Positions 1 through 9,965 of a DNA stretch of 64,000 bases are shown in pieces. The position numbers were made by a program, and so were the translations under genes. Under the pieces are notes generated by a model. The model ran no database searches. It saw nothing but the letters and a program-made list of their open reading frames with translations, and was not told the origin of the DNA. This stretch comes from Caulobacter sp. (GTDB lineage Bacteria > Pseudomonadota > Alphaproteobacteria > Caulobacterales > Caulobacteraceae). The first letter of the stretch is position 1; each line of letters starts with the position of its first letter. The stretch is taken from NCBI GenBank assembly GCA_030683005.1, contig JAUXMY010000017.1:98719-162718 (forward strand), written 5' to 3'.

Positions 1-1
1 G

Positions 2-184
2 GCCGGCAGCAAGGTGATGATCAACTACGCCCGCGATCACACGATCAAGGACGCGCTGGACTATATCGCGCTCTGGCAGGTCGGCATGTTCTCCGGCCCC
101 CACATGGCCGAGACCTTCGCCGCCAGGCAGGAAGGTCGGGAGCCGGTGTTCCCGGATCTGATGCCCTTGCGACGGGGGCTCTAG
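2..184 (+). CDS. Enoyl-CoA hydratase family protein, C-terminal fragment (5' end outside window)
   Basis: Open frame from window edge, AGSKVMINYARDHTIKDALDYIALWQVGMFSGPHMAETFAARQEGREPVFPDLMPLRRGL*; crotonase-like C-terminus. Confidence 0.7.
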   Translation, partial: AGSKVMINYARDHTIKDALDYIALWQVGMFSGPHMAETFAARQEGREPVFPDLMPLRRGL

Positions 185-243
185 ACTTCTGATTCCAGAG
201 CACGATTCAGGGGTCAGGCGGTTCCGTCTGACGCCATCGTACT

Positions 244-954
244 CTAGCGCCAGCCCGCCGCCCGGGCCTTGCGTTCGGCGGCGACATCGACCGGTGCGCC
301 CAGCCCTAGGGTTGTAATCGCGGCGTTCATCGCCGCGGAAGGGACGGCGGCGCCGACCTCGGTCAGCACCAGCCGCCAGCCGTCTCCGGTCCGGCAGGCG
401 ATGCCCGTGATGCGGGTCTCGCTCGCGAAGGTCCGACACCAGACGCCGCTCTGACTGTGATAGGTGGCCAGCAGCTCGACCGCCGGGTCGGGCTTCTGGT
501 CCTGCGCCAGGCCCTGCTCCAGCGTCGCGGCCAGGGCGCCCCTCGCCTGCAGCTTCCCGTCCAGCAGGTCATTGGTGGGACGCGGCGCGAAGATGCCTAC
601 GGCGATGCCGAGCACGAGGCCGGCCGCCAGTGCTGCCCACCGGGGATCGAGCGGCTTGCGCGCGGTTGGCGCGCCCGCCTTGGCTTTCCGGGGCGGGGCC
701 GGCGGCGTTTCCCGGGTGCGGCGCGCGTCGGCCAGCGAGACCACGGGCGCGGCGGACTTGTCGCCGGCCGCCGTCCTGGATTTGCGCCCTCCGGAGGAAA
801 TGGCGTTCTGGATCATGGCGCCGACCTCGCGATGGCGCCGCAGGCGTTCGGCGACCGTGGGATCGCTGGCCACCGCCGCCTCGACCGCCGCCCTGTCCGG
901 CGCGGACAGCTTGCCGCCGATGTAGGCGATCAGCATCTCATCCGTAACGATCAT
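244..954 (-). CDS. Anti-sigma-factor-like membrane protein (start at MIVTDEMLIAYIGGKL)
   Basis: N-term DEMLIAYIGGKLSAPDRAAVEAAVASDPTVAERLRRHREV typical of anti-sigma/zinc-finger regulators, then one TM (WAALAAGLVLGIAVGIFA); ORF-track start is probably too long. Confidence 0.65.
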   Translation of the reverse strand: MIVTDEMLIAYIGGKLSAPDRAAVEAAVASDPTVAERLRRHREVGAMIQNAISSGGRKSRTAAGDKSAAPVVSLADARRTRETPPAPPRKAKAGAPTARKPLDPRWAALAAGLVLGIAVGIFAPRPTNDLLDGKLQARGALAATLEQGLAQDQKPDPAVELLATYHSQSGVWCRTFASETRITGIACRTGDGWRLVLTEVGAAVPSAAMNAAITTLGLGAPVDVAAERKARAAGWR

Positions 955-1039
955 GACGGGGCTCCGGCGGAAGGGGCGGCAAGGCGCGCAATCTGCCCCA
1001 CCGGGACGACGGCGCAAAGCGTCCGCACGCTTCCGGGGA

Positions 1040-2260
1040 TCAGGCTTCGAGTTCGGCGTCGCGGAGATCGGCGTCCTGAAGCTTCGCGCCCGCCAGATCG
1101 GCCTCCAGGAACCGGGCCTTCTGGGCATGGGCGCCCCGCAGGTCGGCGCCGCGCAGAATAGCCTTGGTCAGGTCCGTCCGGATGAACCGACCCTGAGCGA
1201 TCATCAGCGGCCCCAGCCTGGCGTCACGCAGGTCGGCCTTGTTCAGCTGGGCGCCCGACAGCTTTGCGCCGCGCAGATCAGCGCCCTTAAGGATCGTACT
1301 GCGCAGGTCGGCTCCCGTGAGATCGGCGCCCTGAAGCTCCGCGCCGGCGAGGTTCATACCGAAGAACACGGAGCGCGGAGCGACCAGCCCGGTCATACGC
1401 CGCCCGCGAAGCTGCCGAAGCGAGCGGAAGTCGACCCGGGACGCCTTCATCACCGCGCCTTCCGCACCTTCGGATTCGCAGAAGCGTTCATGGTCGCGCA
1501 GCAGCTCCTGGAGCGGCACATCGTCGACGTAGATTATGGGCGGCGGCGCCGTCAGGACGTCGGTGAGGTCGGCCTTGTCGAAGTTGGCGGCGCCCATGTC
1601 GACGCCGACCAGCACGGCCTGCCGGAGCGACGCGCCGGAAAGATCGCTGCCGAACAGGTCCGCGCCGGAAAGGTCGGCCCCGTCGAGCACCGCGTTGACC
1701 AGCCTGGCCCCCGCCAGACAGGCGCCGTTCAGATTGGCGTCGGTGAAGTCGGCCGACAGGGCGTGCGCGCCGGAGAGCTGGGCGCCGGTGAGATTGGCGC
1801 CTTCCAGCACTGCGTAATCGAGCTCCCCGGGCTTGCGCTCGTGCTTCAGGATCCGCCAGCCGCTGCCGGCGCCCTGCATGGCGATGCGACCCTCGCGAAG
1901 ATCGCAGCCGGCCAGATTGGCGCCCGCCATGTTGGCGCCTCTAAGGCAGGCGCCGCGCAGGTCGGCGGCGGTCAGATCAGCATTGCGAAGGTCGGCGTCG
2001 CGCAGGTCGCATCCGAACAGGGTCGCCCGCTTGAGCGTGGCGCCCTTCAGGCTGGCGCCATGGAACCAGGCGCCGGTCAGCTCAGCCTCGGTGAGGTCGA
2101 CGCCGTCGAACATCATGTTCGAAAGGTCGGCATAGGACAGGTTGGCGCGCTTGCCGCCATTGCGGCCGCCAAGATAGCGTGCGTGCGCCTCCAGCACGGC
2201 CTTGACGGCGCCGAAGTCGAGATGACGGATCAGGCTTTGCTTGGCGGAGGGGGCAGTCAT
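1040..2260 (-). CDS. Pentapeptide repeat protein (406 aa)
   Basis: Long runs of A(D/N)Lxx repeats (GADLTGADLRSTILKGADLRGAKLSGAQLNKADL...). Confidence 0.92.
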   Translation of the reverse strand: MTAPSAKQSLIRHLDFGAVKAVLEAHARYLGGRNGGKRANLSYADLSNMMFDGVDLTEAELTGAWFHGASLKGATLKRATLFGCDLRDADLRNADLTAADLRGACLRGANMAGANLAGCDLREGRIAMQGAGSGWRILKHERKPGELDYAVLEGANLTGAQLSGAHALSADFTDANLNGACLAGARLVNAVLDGADLSGADLFGSDLSGASLRQAVLVGVDMGAANFDKADLTDVLTAPPPIIYVDDVPLQELLRDHERFCESEGAEGAVMKASRVDFRSLRQLRGRRMTGLVAPRSVFFGMNLAGAELQGADLTGADLRSTILKGADLRGAKLSGAQLNKADLRDARLGPLMIAQGRFIRTDLTKAILRGADLRGAHAQKARFLEADLAGAKLQDADLRDAELEA

Positions 2261-2337
2261 GGAGGCGGGTTTCCGAACCCGCGTACTTTTGCCGCACCTG
2301 CCTTAATGGAAGGTGTGAAATTCCGGAATCGGCGGTT

Positions 2338-3300
2338 TCAGAGCCAGCCTTTCCTGCGGAACCACCACAGCGCGACCGCCATTGTCCCGATCATCGCCAG
2401 AAGCGCCCCCGCGAATCCGAACGGCTGCTCTGCGCCGGGAATGCGCGCGAAGTTCATCCCGAAGACCGAGGCGATCAGCGTCGGCGGCATCAACACCACT
2501 GCCCAGATCGAAAAGACCTTCATGATCTCGTTCTGGTCGGTGTTGATCAGGGCCGTGGCCGAATCGAGCAGGAAGGTCAGGTTCTCGGTCAGATAGGCCG
2601 AGTGGTCGGTCAGCGACTGGATGTCTCGCTGCAGCGATCGCAACCGTTCGCGGTTGTCCTTCAGGCTGGCGATCTCTTCGGCCAGCGCGGCGAAGGACAC
2701 CAGACGGGCCAGACTGACCAGGCTGCTGCGCGCCTTGGCGGTGATCGCCTGGCTTCGACCCAGTCGCCGCAGGATCGGTTTGAAGGCTCCCTTGCGGTCG
2801 CGGCTGAAGATTTCGCCTGAGATCCTGTCAACGTCCGCCGAGGCGGTCTCGAGAATGTCGGCCAGCCGGTCGACCAGCGCGTCCAGCAGCCCCAGCAAGG
2901 CGTTCGCGCCGCCGGTGCAAAAGTCGGCGTCGCGGGTCGCCTGGGCGATGTAGGCCACGAACGCGCGGGGCTCGACGTACCGGATCGTGGCCAGCCGTCC
3001 GCGGGCCAGGACGAAGGTGATCGGGGCCAGGGCCGGATCCTCGCCGTCAGCGCCGACCAGCACGAAGGCCGTCATGAAGTGAGCGCCGTCTTCCTGGTAC
3101 AGCCGGGAGGAGACCTCGATCTCGGCCATTTCCTCGCGGGTCGGCAGCTGCACGCCCAGCGCCGTCTCGGCGGCGAGTTCCTCCTCGCGGGTCGGGCTGA
3201 CGAGATCGACCCAGGCGGTGTCGGACGGAAGCGCCCAAGCGGGATCGCGCTCATCCACCTCGTGGAGACCGCCGTCTCCGCTGCGAAGCACCCTGAGCAT
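2338..3300 (-). CDS. CorA-family magnesium/divalent metal transporter
   Basis: C-terminal two-TM region with GMNFARIPG motif (CorA GMN) and ALWWFRRKGWL end. Confidence 0.88.
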   Translation of the reverse strand: MLRVLRSGDGGLHEVDERDPAWALPSDTAWVDLVSPTREEELAAETALGVQLPTREEMAEIEVSSRLYQEDGAHFMTAFVLVGADGEDPALAPITFVLARGRLATIRYVEPRAFVAYIAQATRDADFCTGGANALLGLLDALVDRLADILETASADVDRISGEIFSRDRKGAFKPILRRLGRSQAITAKARSSLVSLARLVSFAALAEEIASLKDNRERLRSLQRDIQSLTDHSAYLTENLTFLLDSATALINTDQNEIMKVFSIWAVVLMPPTLIASVFGMNFARIPGAEQPFGFAGALLAMIGTMAVALWWFRRKGWL

Positions 3301-3368
3301 AGGCGTGCTGATCTCCCGGCCAGAAGACGGGAATGGCGCGGGCCGGCGCTGGCGTCAATGCGCCGGGA

Positions 3369-4052
3369 TCAATCCTGCTGGTCGGACTGGTTCTGGCCGG
3401 TGGCCGCCGCGATCAGGGCGGCGATCCGGTCGGTAGCGTCGGCGGCCTGGTTCACAACGCCCAGCGGCGAGGGCAGCGGGCCGATGCCGCCGGCGGTCTG
3501 GTTGGCGGCCGCGCGGGCCATGGTCACGCCCTGGGCGGACCAGTAGCGCGGATCGGTCTGGGCGAGGCGCTGGGCCTGGGCGTTCTGGTAGATGAAGCCG
3601 TGGGTCGGATAGACCGAAGTCCCGAGGTCCCGGATAGGATCGTACCAGACCTTGACCAGCGACCAGTCGCCCAGCGGCGAAACGTCGATCACGGTGACGT
3701 CGGTCTCGATCTGGCCGCGGGCGCCGCCGATGCGGGACCAGTTGGCGTGGGTGATCTGGATGACGCGGTCGGTCACCAGCCGGCTGACGACGGCCACATG
3801 ACCCAACTGCATCTTGCCGGTCGGCTTGAAGGTGAGGACCGCGCCCGTGCGCGGCATACGGCCGGTTTCGTACTTGCCGCCCGCCTGGCCCCACCAGGTC
3901 CGGGCGTCGCCGTAAATCTGGATGCCAGAGAGCAGTCGCGCGAAGGGCACGCATTGCCAATAAAGATCCGCCATGGCGTTAGCCGTGGGCGTAAGGCTGA
4001 TCACCGTTGCGGCGGCCAGGGAACCTAGGATGGTTCTGGTCCGTTGACGCAT
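3369..4052 (-). CDS. CHAP-domain (NlpC/P60-like) secreted amidase/peptidase
   Basis: N-terminal signal-like segment; QCVPFARLLSG Cys motif and GHVAVVSRLV/ITHANW His motif of CHAP domains. Confidence 0.75.
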   Translation of the reverse strand: MRQRTRTILGSLAAATVISLTPTANAMADLYWQCVPFARLLSGIQIYGDARTWWGQAGGKYETGRMPRTGAVLTFKPTGKMQLGHVAVVSRLVTDRVIQITHANWSRIGGARGQIETDVTVIDVSPLGDWSLVKVWYDPIRDLGTSVYPTHGFIYQNAQAQRLAQTDPRYWSAQGVTMARAAANQTAGGIGPLPSPLGVVNQAADATDRIAALIAAATGQNQSDQQD

Positions 4053-4121
4053 CAGGAGCGCTCCCCCGTGGTACTGAACGACAGGGGATACTCATCTCAC
4101 ACACGAATGAAAAGAGTCTTT

Positions 4122-5219
4122 TTACGCCGTCGCCGCGGCGTGTCGCCGCGCGCGCCATGAGTCGGCCCACAGTTTCATGCGTGTGCGGGCCGGTTTCTCG
4201 ATCAGATGATACGAGACGGCCGACAGTGGAACGACGCCGACGAGGAAGATTATCCACAGGCCGAGCGGCAGCTTTTCAGTCGGTAGATTCAAGACTTTCG
4301 CCGCGGCATTCACAAAGATGATCTTCCACGGAACGCAGATCATATAGGTCGAGTAGCTGATCTCGCCCAGGTAAACGAACGTGGGTTGCGAGGCGAAGCC
4401 CGAACCATGCTGGGCGAGCCCCGCGAGGCACAGGATCAGCCCCCCGAAGCCGATGATGCTGACCACGTCCGGCGCCCCGGCCGCCGCCGCAATAAGCATG
4501 CCGGCGCCAAAAAATGCGGCGCCCAGCGCCGCCGCGGACAGGCTGCGCACCGCGCCCGACCGCCACAACGCGTGCATGGCGCACCCCAGCATGAAGCAGG
4601 GCACGATGCGCAAAGCGCCCCAGTTGATCGTCGCCTGGGTCAGCGAAAAGCCGGACAGCTGCTGGAAGACCGCGTAGAGCGCCGAGATCGCCGCCACGAC
4701 CAGGCCGGTGAACAGCCACGGCCGGCCGCGCAGCTTCCACGCCGCCCAGGCGGAGATCGGGAAGGTCAGATAGGCAAACCACTCCGCCGAGATAGACCAT
4801 GACGGATGGTTGAACGCCGCCTGCGGCGCCAGACCCCAGGCCTGCAGAAGCAGGACATTGGCCGGCAGCGATTCCCAGCTCAGTATCCCGGCGTCCACCG
4901 CGAACCCCGCCGCTCCGGCCCCGACTCCCAGGGCGATCATGCCCAGCAACGTCGCCAGGTGCAGCGGGTAGACGCGCGCCAGGCGGTTCCACAGGAAGTC
5001 GCCGTACCTGAACCGGCCTTCCCCGAAGGCGCTCAGGTAGACGTGGCAGAGGATGAAGCCCGAGAGGGTGAAGAACAGCTCCACGCCCAGGTAGCCCTTT
5101 TCGACCAGGGTCGGGGTGAATCCGACGTCCAGCTTGGGCCAGTAGTGGAAGAGGACGACCCACATCGCGGCAAAGAAGCGCAACGCCGTGAGCGGCCTGA
5201 TATTGGCGGCGTCCTGCAT
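4122..5219 (-). CDS. Acyltransferase family 3 (OafA/YrhL-like)
   Basis: RPLTALRFFAAMWVVLFHY, LGVELFFTLSGFILCHVY, PSWSISAEWFAYLTFP motifs, many TM segments. Confidence 0.9.
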   Translation of the reverse strand: MQDAANIRPLTALRFFAAMWVVLFHYWPKLDVGFTPTLVEKGYLGVELFFTLSGFILCHVYLSAFGEGRFRYGDFLWNRLARVYPLHLATLLGMIALGVGAGAAGFAVDAGILSWESLPANVLLLQAWGLAPQAAFNHPSWSISAEWFAYLTFPISAWAAWKLRGRPWLFTGLVVAAISALYAVFQQLSGFSLTQATINWGALRIVPCFMLGCAMHALWRSGAVRSLSAAALGAAFFGAGMLIAAAAGAPDVVSIIGFGGLILCLAGLAQHGSGFASQPTFVYLGEISYSTYMICVPWKIIFVNAAAKVLNLPTEKLPLGLWIIFLVGVVPLSAVSYHLIEKPARTRMKLWADSWRARRHAAATA

Positions 5220-5339
5220 ATCGGTCTCCCGGCGTCCTTCCCTGCGGCGGATTAATCCGGCAAAGCCGGTTCAATCCGCCCCGTGACGCGCTAGATAAGC
5301 GCACCCGGGTTCACCAGACGTGAAAGGCCACGCTCCCCC

Positions 5340-6164
5340 ATGGACGCTCTTCTTCAGCTCGCCGCCGATCCGACCGTCTGGGCGGCGTTGATCACCCTGG
5401 TGATCATGGAAGTGGTGCTCGGCATCGACAACCTGGTCTTCATCGCGATCCTGTCGAACAAGCTGCCGCCCGAGCAACGGCAGAAAGCCCGTCGCATCGG
5501 CATCTCGCTGGCGCTGGTCATGCGGATCGCGCTGCTGTTCTCGATCACCTGGATCATCGGCCTGACGACGCCGGTCTTCGACCTCGGCCTCAGCGGCCCG
5601 GCGGGCGAACATGGCGAACCGACCTTCGAGACCACCTTCTCCTGGCGTGACCTGATCCTGATCGCCGGCGGCCTGTTCCTGCTGTGGAAAGCCACCAAGG
5701 AAATCCACCACAGCGTCGATCCAGCTCCGACCGGCGACGTGATGGACACCAAGAACGTGGTCATCTCGAACTTCGGTTCGGCGATCTTCCAGATCATCCT
5801 GCTCGACCTGGTCTTCTCGGTGGACTCGATCCTGACGGCGATCGGCATGACGAACCACCTGCCGGTCATGATCATCGCCGTGGTCGTGGCCGTGACCGTC
5901 ATGCTGCTGGCCGCCGACCCGCTGTCCAACTTCATCAACGACAACCCGACCGTGGTCATGCTGGCGCTGGGCTTCCTGCTGATGATCGGCGCGGTGCTGA
6001 TCGCCGACGGCTTCGGCGTGCACGTGCCCAAGGGCTACATCTACGCCTCCATGGCCTTCGCCGGCCTGGTGGAGGGCCTGAACATCGCCGCGCGGAACGG
6101 GGCCAGAAAGAAGGCCGCCAAGTTGGCGGACGCCTCCGGGGGCGTGCCGCCCCAGGGCCACTAA
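5340..6164 (+). CDS. TerC-family integral membrane protein
   Basis: [24 protein letters not shown] and [17 protein letters not shown] motifs. Confidence 0.92.
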   Translation: MDALLQLAADPTVWAALITLVIMEVVLGIDNLVFIAILSNKLPPEQRQKARRIGISLALVMRIALLFSITWIIGLTTPVFDLGLSGPAGEHGEPTFETTFSWRDLILIAGGLFLLWKATKEIHHSVDPAPTGDVMDTKNVVISNFGSAIFQIILLDLVFSVDSILTAIGMTNHLPVMIIAVVVAVTVMLLAADPLSNFINDNPTVVMLALGFLLMIGAVLIADGFGVHVPKGYIYASMAFAGLVEGLNIAARNGARKKAAKLADASGGVPPQGH

Positions 6165-6179
6165 CGGGGCACGAGGCCC

Positions 6180-8339
6180 CTACAGGAAGCTGTAGGGGTC
6201 GACGTCCAGAACCACCCTGATCGCCCCCGGCGGCCGCGCGCGCGCGCGCCAGGCGGCAAGGAAGCCCTGCAGGTCGACGGTGCGGTCGGCCCGCACCAGG
6301 AACCGCTTGCGCCGGCGCCCCCGGATCAGGGCCAGCGGGGCGTCGGCCGGTCCGAAGATGTCGACGCCGTCAGCGTTGGGCGCGACCGAGGCCAGCAGGC
6401 GGACATAGGCCTCCAGCGCGACGGGATCGGGACCGGAGACGATCACAGCCGCCAGCCGGCCGAAGGGCGGCAGCACGGCCAGTTCGCGCGCCTCCATCTC
6501 CGCCTCGATGAAGGCGTCGCGATCCTGGGCGGCGAGGGCCTCCATCACCGGATGGTCGGGCGCGTAGGTCTGCAGGAGGGCCCGCCCCGGCCGGTCACGC
6601 CGCCCCGCCCGCCCGCTGGCCTGGGCCAGCAGCTGGAAGGTCCGCTCCCCGGCCCGCAGGTCGCCGCCGCGCAGGCCGAGATCGGCGTCGACGACGCCGA
6701 CCAGCGTCAGGTTCGGAAAGTCATGCCCCTTGGCCGCCGCCTGGGTGGCCACCAGGACGTCAATGTCGCCGGCCGCCATCGTGGCGATCAGGCTGCGCGC
6801 GCCGTCGGCGTCGAACACGGTGTCGGAAGAAAAGACCGCCACCCGCGCCTGCGGGAACAGCTCGCGCACCTCCTCCTCGACCCGTTCGACGCCGGGGCCG
6901 ATGGAGACCAGGCTGTCCTTCGCCCCGCAGTGCGGGCACTTGTCCGGGCGCGGCATCGAAAAGCCGGTCAGGTGGCAGACCAGCCGTCCGGTGTAGCGAT
7001 GCTCGACCAGCCAGCTGTCGGAGTCAGGCGACTTCATCCGCTCGCCGCAGGCCCGGCAGAGCACCAGCGGCGCATAACCCCGGCGGTTCAGGAACAGTAA
7101 GGTCTGCTCGCCGCGGGCGAAGGTCTCGACCATCGCCTCGACCAGCGGCGGCGACAGCCAGCGGCCGGTCTCCGGCGGCGTCTGGCGCATGTCGATCAGG
7201 TCGACGTCCGGCAGCTGGGCCGCGCCGTGCCGGGCGCCCAGCTTCAGCCAGCGGTAGCGACCCTGGCGCGCGTTCCAGATCGTCTCCAGCGACGGCGTGG
7301 CCGAGGCCAGCACGATGGCGCACTTCTCGATATGGGCCCGGGCCACGGCCATGTCGCGGGCCTGGTAGATGAAGCCCTCTTCCTGCTTGAAGGACCCGTC
7401 GTGCTCCTCGTCGACGACGATCAGCTTCAGGTCCCGGTAGGGCAGGAACAGCGCCGAGCGGGCGCCGACGACGATGCGGGCCTTGCCTGACGCCACCCCC
7501 TCCCAGGCCCGGCGGCGCAGCGGCGGCGGCACGGCCGAATGCCACTCGACCGGCGCGCCGCCAAAGCGGGTGGTGAAGCGGGCCAGCACGGCCTGGGTCA
7601 GGGCGATCTCGGGCAGCAGGACCAGCACCTGGCCCTCCGGGCTGGCGGCCAGCGCCGCAGCGACGGCCTCAAGATAGACCTCGGTCTTGCCCGAGCCCGT
7701 CACGCCGTCGAGCAGGGCGGCCTGGAAGCCGCCTTCGTGGACCATGTCGACCAGCACGTCGGCTGCCGCGCGCTGACTATCATTCAACACCGGGCCCGGT
7801 GAGGTCCAGTCGAGATCGTCGAAATTTATCTCGCGGGTCTCCAGCAGGATTTCGAGCGATTTCTCGTCGATGAGACCCTTGAGAACGCCGCTTGAAACCC
7901 CCGCCGCCTCGGCCAGGTCCGCAGGCGTCATCGGCGTGACGGCGGCAGCCAGCACCCGCTCCCGCGCCGGCGTCATCCGACCCGGCGGGGCGCCGGTGGC
8001 GCGCAGCAGCTTGACCGGCTTGGGCCTCGGCGCCCGCAGGCCGCGCAGGGCCATGGCCAGCGGCTGTCCCGGCGCATCGACGGAATACCTCGCCGCCCAT
8101 TCGACAAAGCGCAGGGTGCTGGCCGGCATGACCGGGTCGTCGATCCGGTCCAGCACGGGCTTCAGCGGCCTGTTGCCGCCGGCCCCGTCGCGCACGGCCG
8201 TGACCACGCCCCGCACGGCGCGAGGCCCCAGCGGCACGGCGACATGGTCTCCCACGGCCAGATCCAGGCCTTCCGGCTCGGCGTAGTCGAACGCCTCTGG
8301 CAACGGCATGGGCAGAAGTACGGAAACGATGCGGGTCAC
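6180..8339 (-). CDS. priA: Primosomal protein N' (PriA helicase), GTG start
   Basis: DGVTGSGKTEVYLEAV Walker A, VDEEHDGSFKQEEGFIYQARDMAV, Cys-rich zinc motifs CRACGERM/CPHCGAKDSLV; 928-aa ORF is an N-terminal over-extension, likely GTG start (VTRIVSVLLPMPL) at 8339. Confidence 0.95.
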   Translation of the reverse strand: MTRIVSVLLPMPLPEAFDYAEPEGLDLAVGDHVAVPLGPRAVRGVVTAVRDGAGGNRPLKPVLDRIDDPVMPASTLRFVEWAARYSVDAPGQPLAMALRGLRAPRPKPVKLLRATGAPPGRMTPARERVLAAAVTPMTPADLAEAAGVSSGVLKGLIDEKSLEILLETREINFDDLDWTSPGPVLNDSQRAAADVLVDMVHEGGFQAALLDGVTGSGKTEVYLEAVAAALAASPEGQVLVLLPEIALTQAVLARFTTRFGGAPVEWHSAVPPPLRRRAWEGVASGKARIVVGARSALFLPYRDLKLIVVDEEHDGSFKQEEGFIYQARDMAVARAHIEKCAIVLASATPSLETIWNARQGRYRWLKLGARHGAAQLPDVDLIDMRQTPPETGRWLSPPLVEAMVETFARGEQTLLFLNRRGYAPLVLCRACGERMKSPDSDSWLVEHRYTGRLVCHLTGFSMPRPDKCPHCGAKDSLVSIGPGVERVEEEVRELFPQARVAVFSSDTVFDADGARSLIATMAAGDIDVLVATQAAAKGHDFPNLTLVGVVDADLGLRGGDLRAGERTFQLLAQASGRAGRRDRPGRALLQTYAPDHPVMEALAAQDRDAFIEAEMEARELAVLPPFGRLAAVIVSGPDPVALEAYVRLLASVAPNADGVDIFGPADAPLALIRGRRRKRFLVRADRTVDLQGFLAAWRARARPPGAIRVVLDVDPYSFL

Positions 8340-8378
8340 AGGTAGTCCCCGGCGGCCCAAGCCGCTAAAAGACCAGCC

Positions 8379-9035
8379 ATGCAAATCTTTCTCGACACCA
8401 CCGACACCGTCGTCCTCAAGGACCTCGCCGCCACCGGCCTCGTGGACGGCGTCACGACCAACCCGACCCTGATCGCCAAGTCGGGCCGGCCCATGGCCGA
8501 GGTCATCGCCGAGATTTGCGACCTCGTCGAGGGCCCCGTCAGCGCAGAGGCGGTCGCCACCGACGCCGAGGGCATGCTGGCCGAGGGTCGCAAGCTGGCC
8601 GCCATCGCCCCCAACGTGGTCGTCAAGGTGCCGCTGACCCGCGCCGGCCTGATCGCCACGGCGGAATTCGCGCGCGAGGGCATCTCGACCAACGTCACCC
8701 TCTGCTTCTCGGCCAACCAGGCGCTGCTCGCCGCCAAGGCGGGGGCCACCTACGTGTCGCCCTTCATCGGCCGGCTGGACGACCAGACCCCGGGTTCGGG
8801 CATCGAGCTGATCCACGCCATCCGGGCGGTCTACGACAATTTCGGATTCGATACTGAAATCCTCGCCGCCTCGATCCGCACACCCGCCCACGTCACGGAA
8901 TCGGCGCTGGCCGGGGCCGACTGTGCGACCATCCCGCCGGCGGTCTTCGAGGCGCTCTTCAAGCACCCGTTAACCGAGTCCGGGCTTCAACAGTTCCTGA
9001 GCGACTGGGCCAGGACCGGCCAGTCGATCCTGTAG
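8379..9035 (+). CDS. Transaldolase / fructose-6-phosphate aldolase family
   Basis: [46 protein letters not shown] motifs. Confidence 0.93.
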   Translation: MQIFLDTTDTVVLKDLAATGLVDGVTTNPTLIAKSGRPMAEVIAEICDLVEGPVSAEAVATDAEGMLAEGRKLAAIAPNVVVKVPLTRAGLIATAEFAREGISTNVTLCFSANQALLAAKAGATYVSPFIGRLDDQTPGSGIELIHAIRAVYDNFGFDTEILAASIRTPAHVTESALAGADCATIPPAVFEALFKHPLTESGLQQFLSDWARTGQSIL

Positions 9036-9076
9036 GGCAGAATCGCCCTGCGGAACCGATCGGTTCGGGGGCGAGA

Positions 9077-9745
9077 ATGTCTGACGCGAAGCGGAAACCA
9101 TCGGCGGCGGAAGACCTGCGGCGGGTGCTGCGGGAGCATCCCCACCTGATCCGCGACGACGAGGAACTGCTGGCCGACCTCGGCCTGCGTGTGGACGCCG
9201 CCAACATCGTCGACTTCGGCCCGGCCGCTCTGGCGCGCGTGCACGCCGCCCACAAGCGCGAGTCCCGGGCCCGCAAACATCTCGAGGCCACGGCCCGCGC
9301 CAACTTCGCCGCCCAGGCCCAGACCCATGCCGCCGTCATAGACCTGCTGGAAGCGCGCAACCACTCCGATCTGGCCCGCCGCATCGACGACATGGCCACT
9401 TTGCGCTTCGGCCTGGTCGGCGCGACCCTGGCCATCGAGGGACCCGAGCGGGTTCCGGCCGGCTGGCATGCGCTGGTCGAGGGCCAGACCGACCTGATCC
9501 TGGGTCCGCAGGGGCTGGCTCGCATGGGATTTCACGCCCCGGCGCGCGGGCTGTTCGGCGCCAGGGGCGAGCAGGTGAAGTCGATGGCCATGGTTCGTGT
9601 GGCGATCTGGGAGCCGGCCCGGCAGGGCGTACTGGCCTTCGGTTCGCCGGACGAGCAGGGTTTCACCGGGGACATGGGCGCCGAGCTGGTCGCCTTCCTG
9701 GCCCGGGTGGTCGAGCGCACGGCGGAACGATGGCCGGTGCTGTAG
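9077..9745 (+). CDS. DUF484 family protein
   Basis: DUF484-like N-term (LRRVLREHPHLIRDDEELLADLGLR) and GAF-like C-term; located directly upstream of xerC as is common. Confidence 0.8.
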   Translation: MSDAKRKPSAAEDLRRVLREHPHLIRDDEELLADLGLRVDAANIVDFGPAALARVHAAHKRESRARKHLEATARANFAAQAQTHAAVIDLLEARNHSDLARRIDDMATLRFGLVGATLAIEGPERVPAGWHALVEGQTDLILGPQGLARMGFHAPARGLFGARGEQVKSMAMVRVAIWEPARQGVLAFGSPDEQGFTGDMGAELVAFLARVVERTAERWPVL

Positions 9746-9808
9746 CCATCTCCCTTCCCCCTGGAGGGGCGGCTATCGCGCATGGCCCAAGGGCGTACGC
9801 AACAGCCC

Positions 9809-9832
9809 CCTTCCTCCTCGATGGAGGAAGGG
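9809..9832. repeat. Intergenic palindrome (REP-like), unit 1
   Basis: ccttcctcc-tcgat-ggaggaagg perfect 9-bp arms. Confidence 0.75.
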
Positions 9833-9935
9833 TCGGGGATGGTGGTGCGGACGCGACGCTTGGGGATGCGCACTGTTGGGCTCGGAGCCCCGCTGAGTCC
9901 TTCGCCCGGATGCAGCGGCCACACCACCACCCAAA

Positions 9936-9958
9936 CCCTCCTCCATCGAGGAGGAGGG
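9936..9958. repeat. Intergenic palindrome (REP-like), unit 2, inverted relative to unit 1
   Basis: ccctcctcc-atcga-ggaggaggg perfect 9-bp arms; flanks of units 1 and 2 (atggtggtg / caccaccac) are also inverted. Confidence 0.75.
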
Positions 9959-9965
9959 CTTCAGA

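Noticed and set aside
6238-6250. CG dinucleotide run gcgcgcgcgcgc
   Set aside because: Inside priA C-terminal coding sequence (Ala/Arg codons); simple composition, not a microsatellite of note
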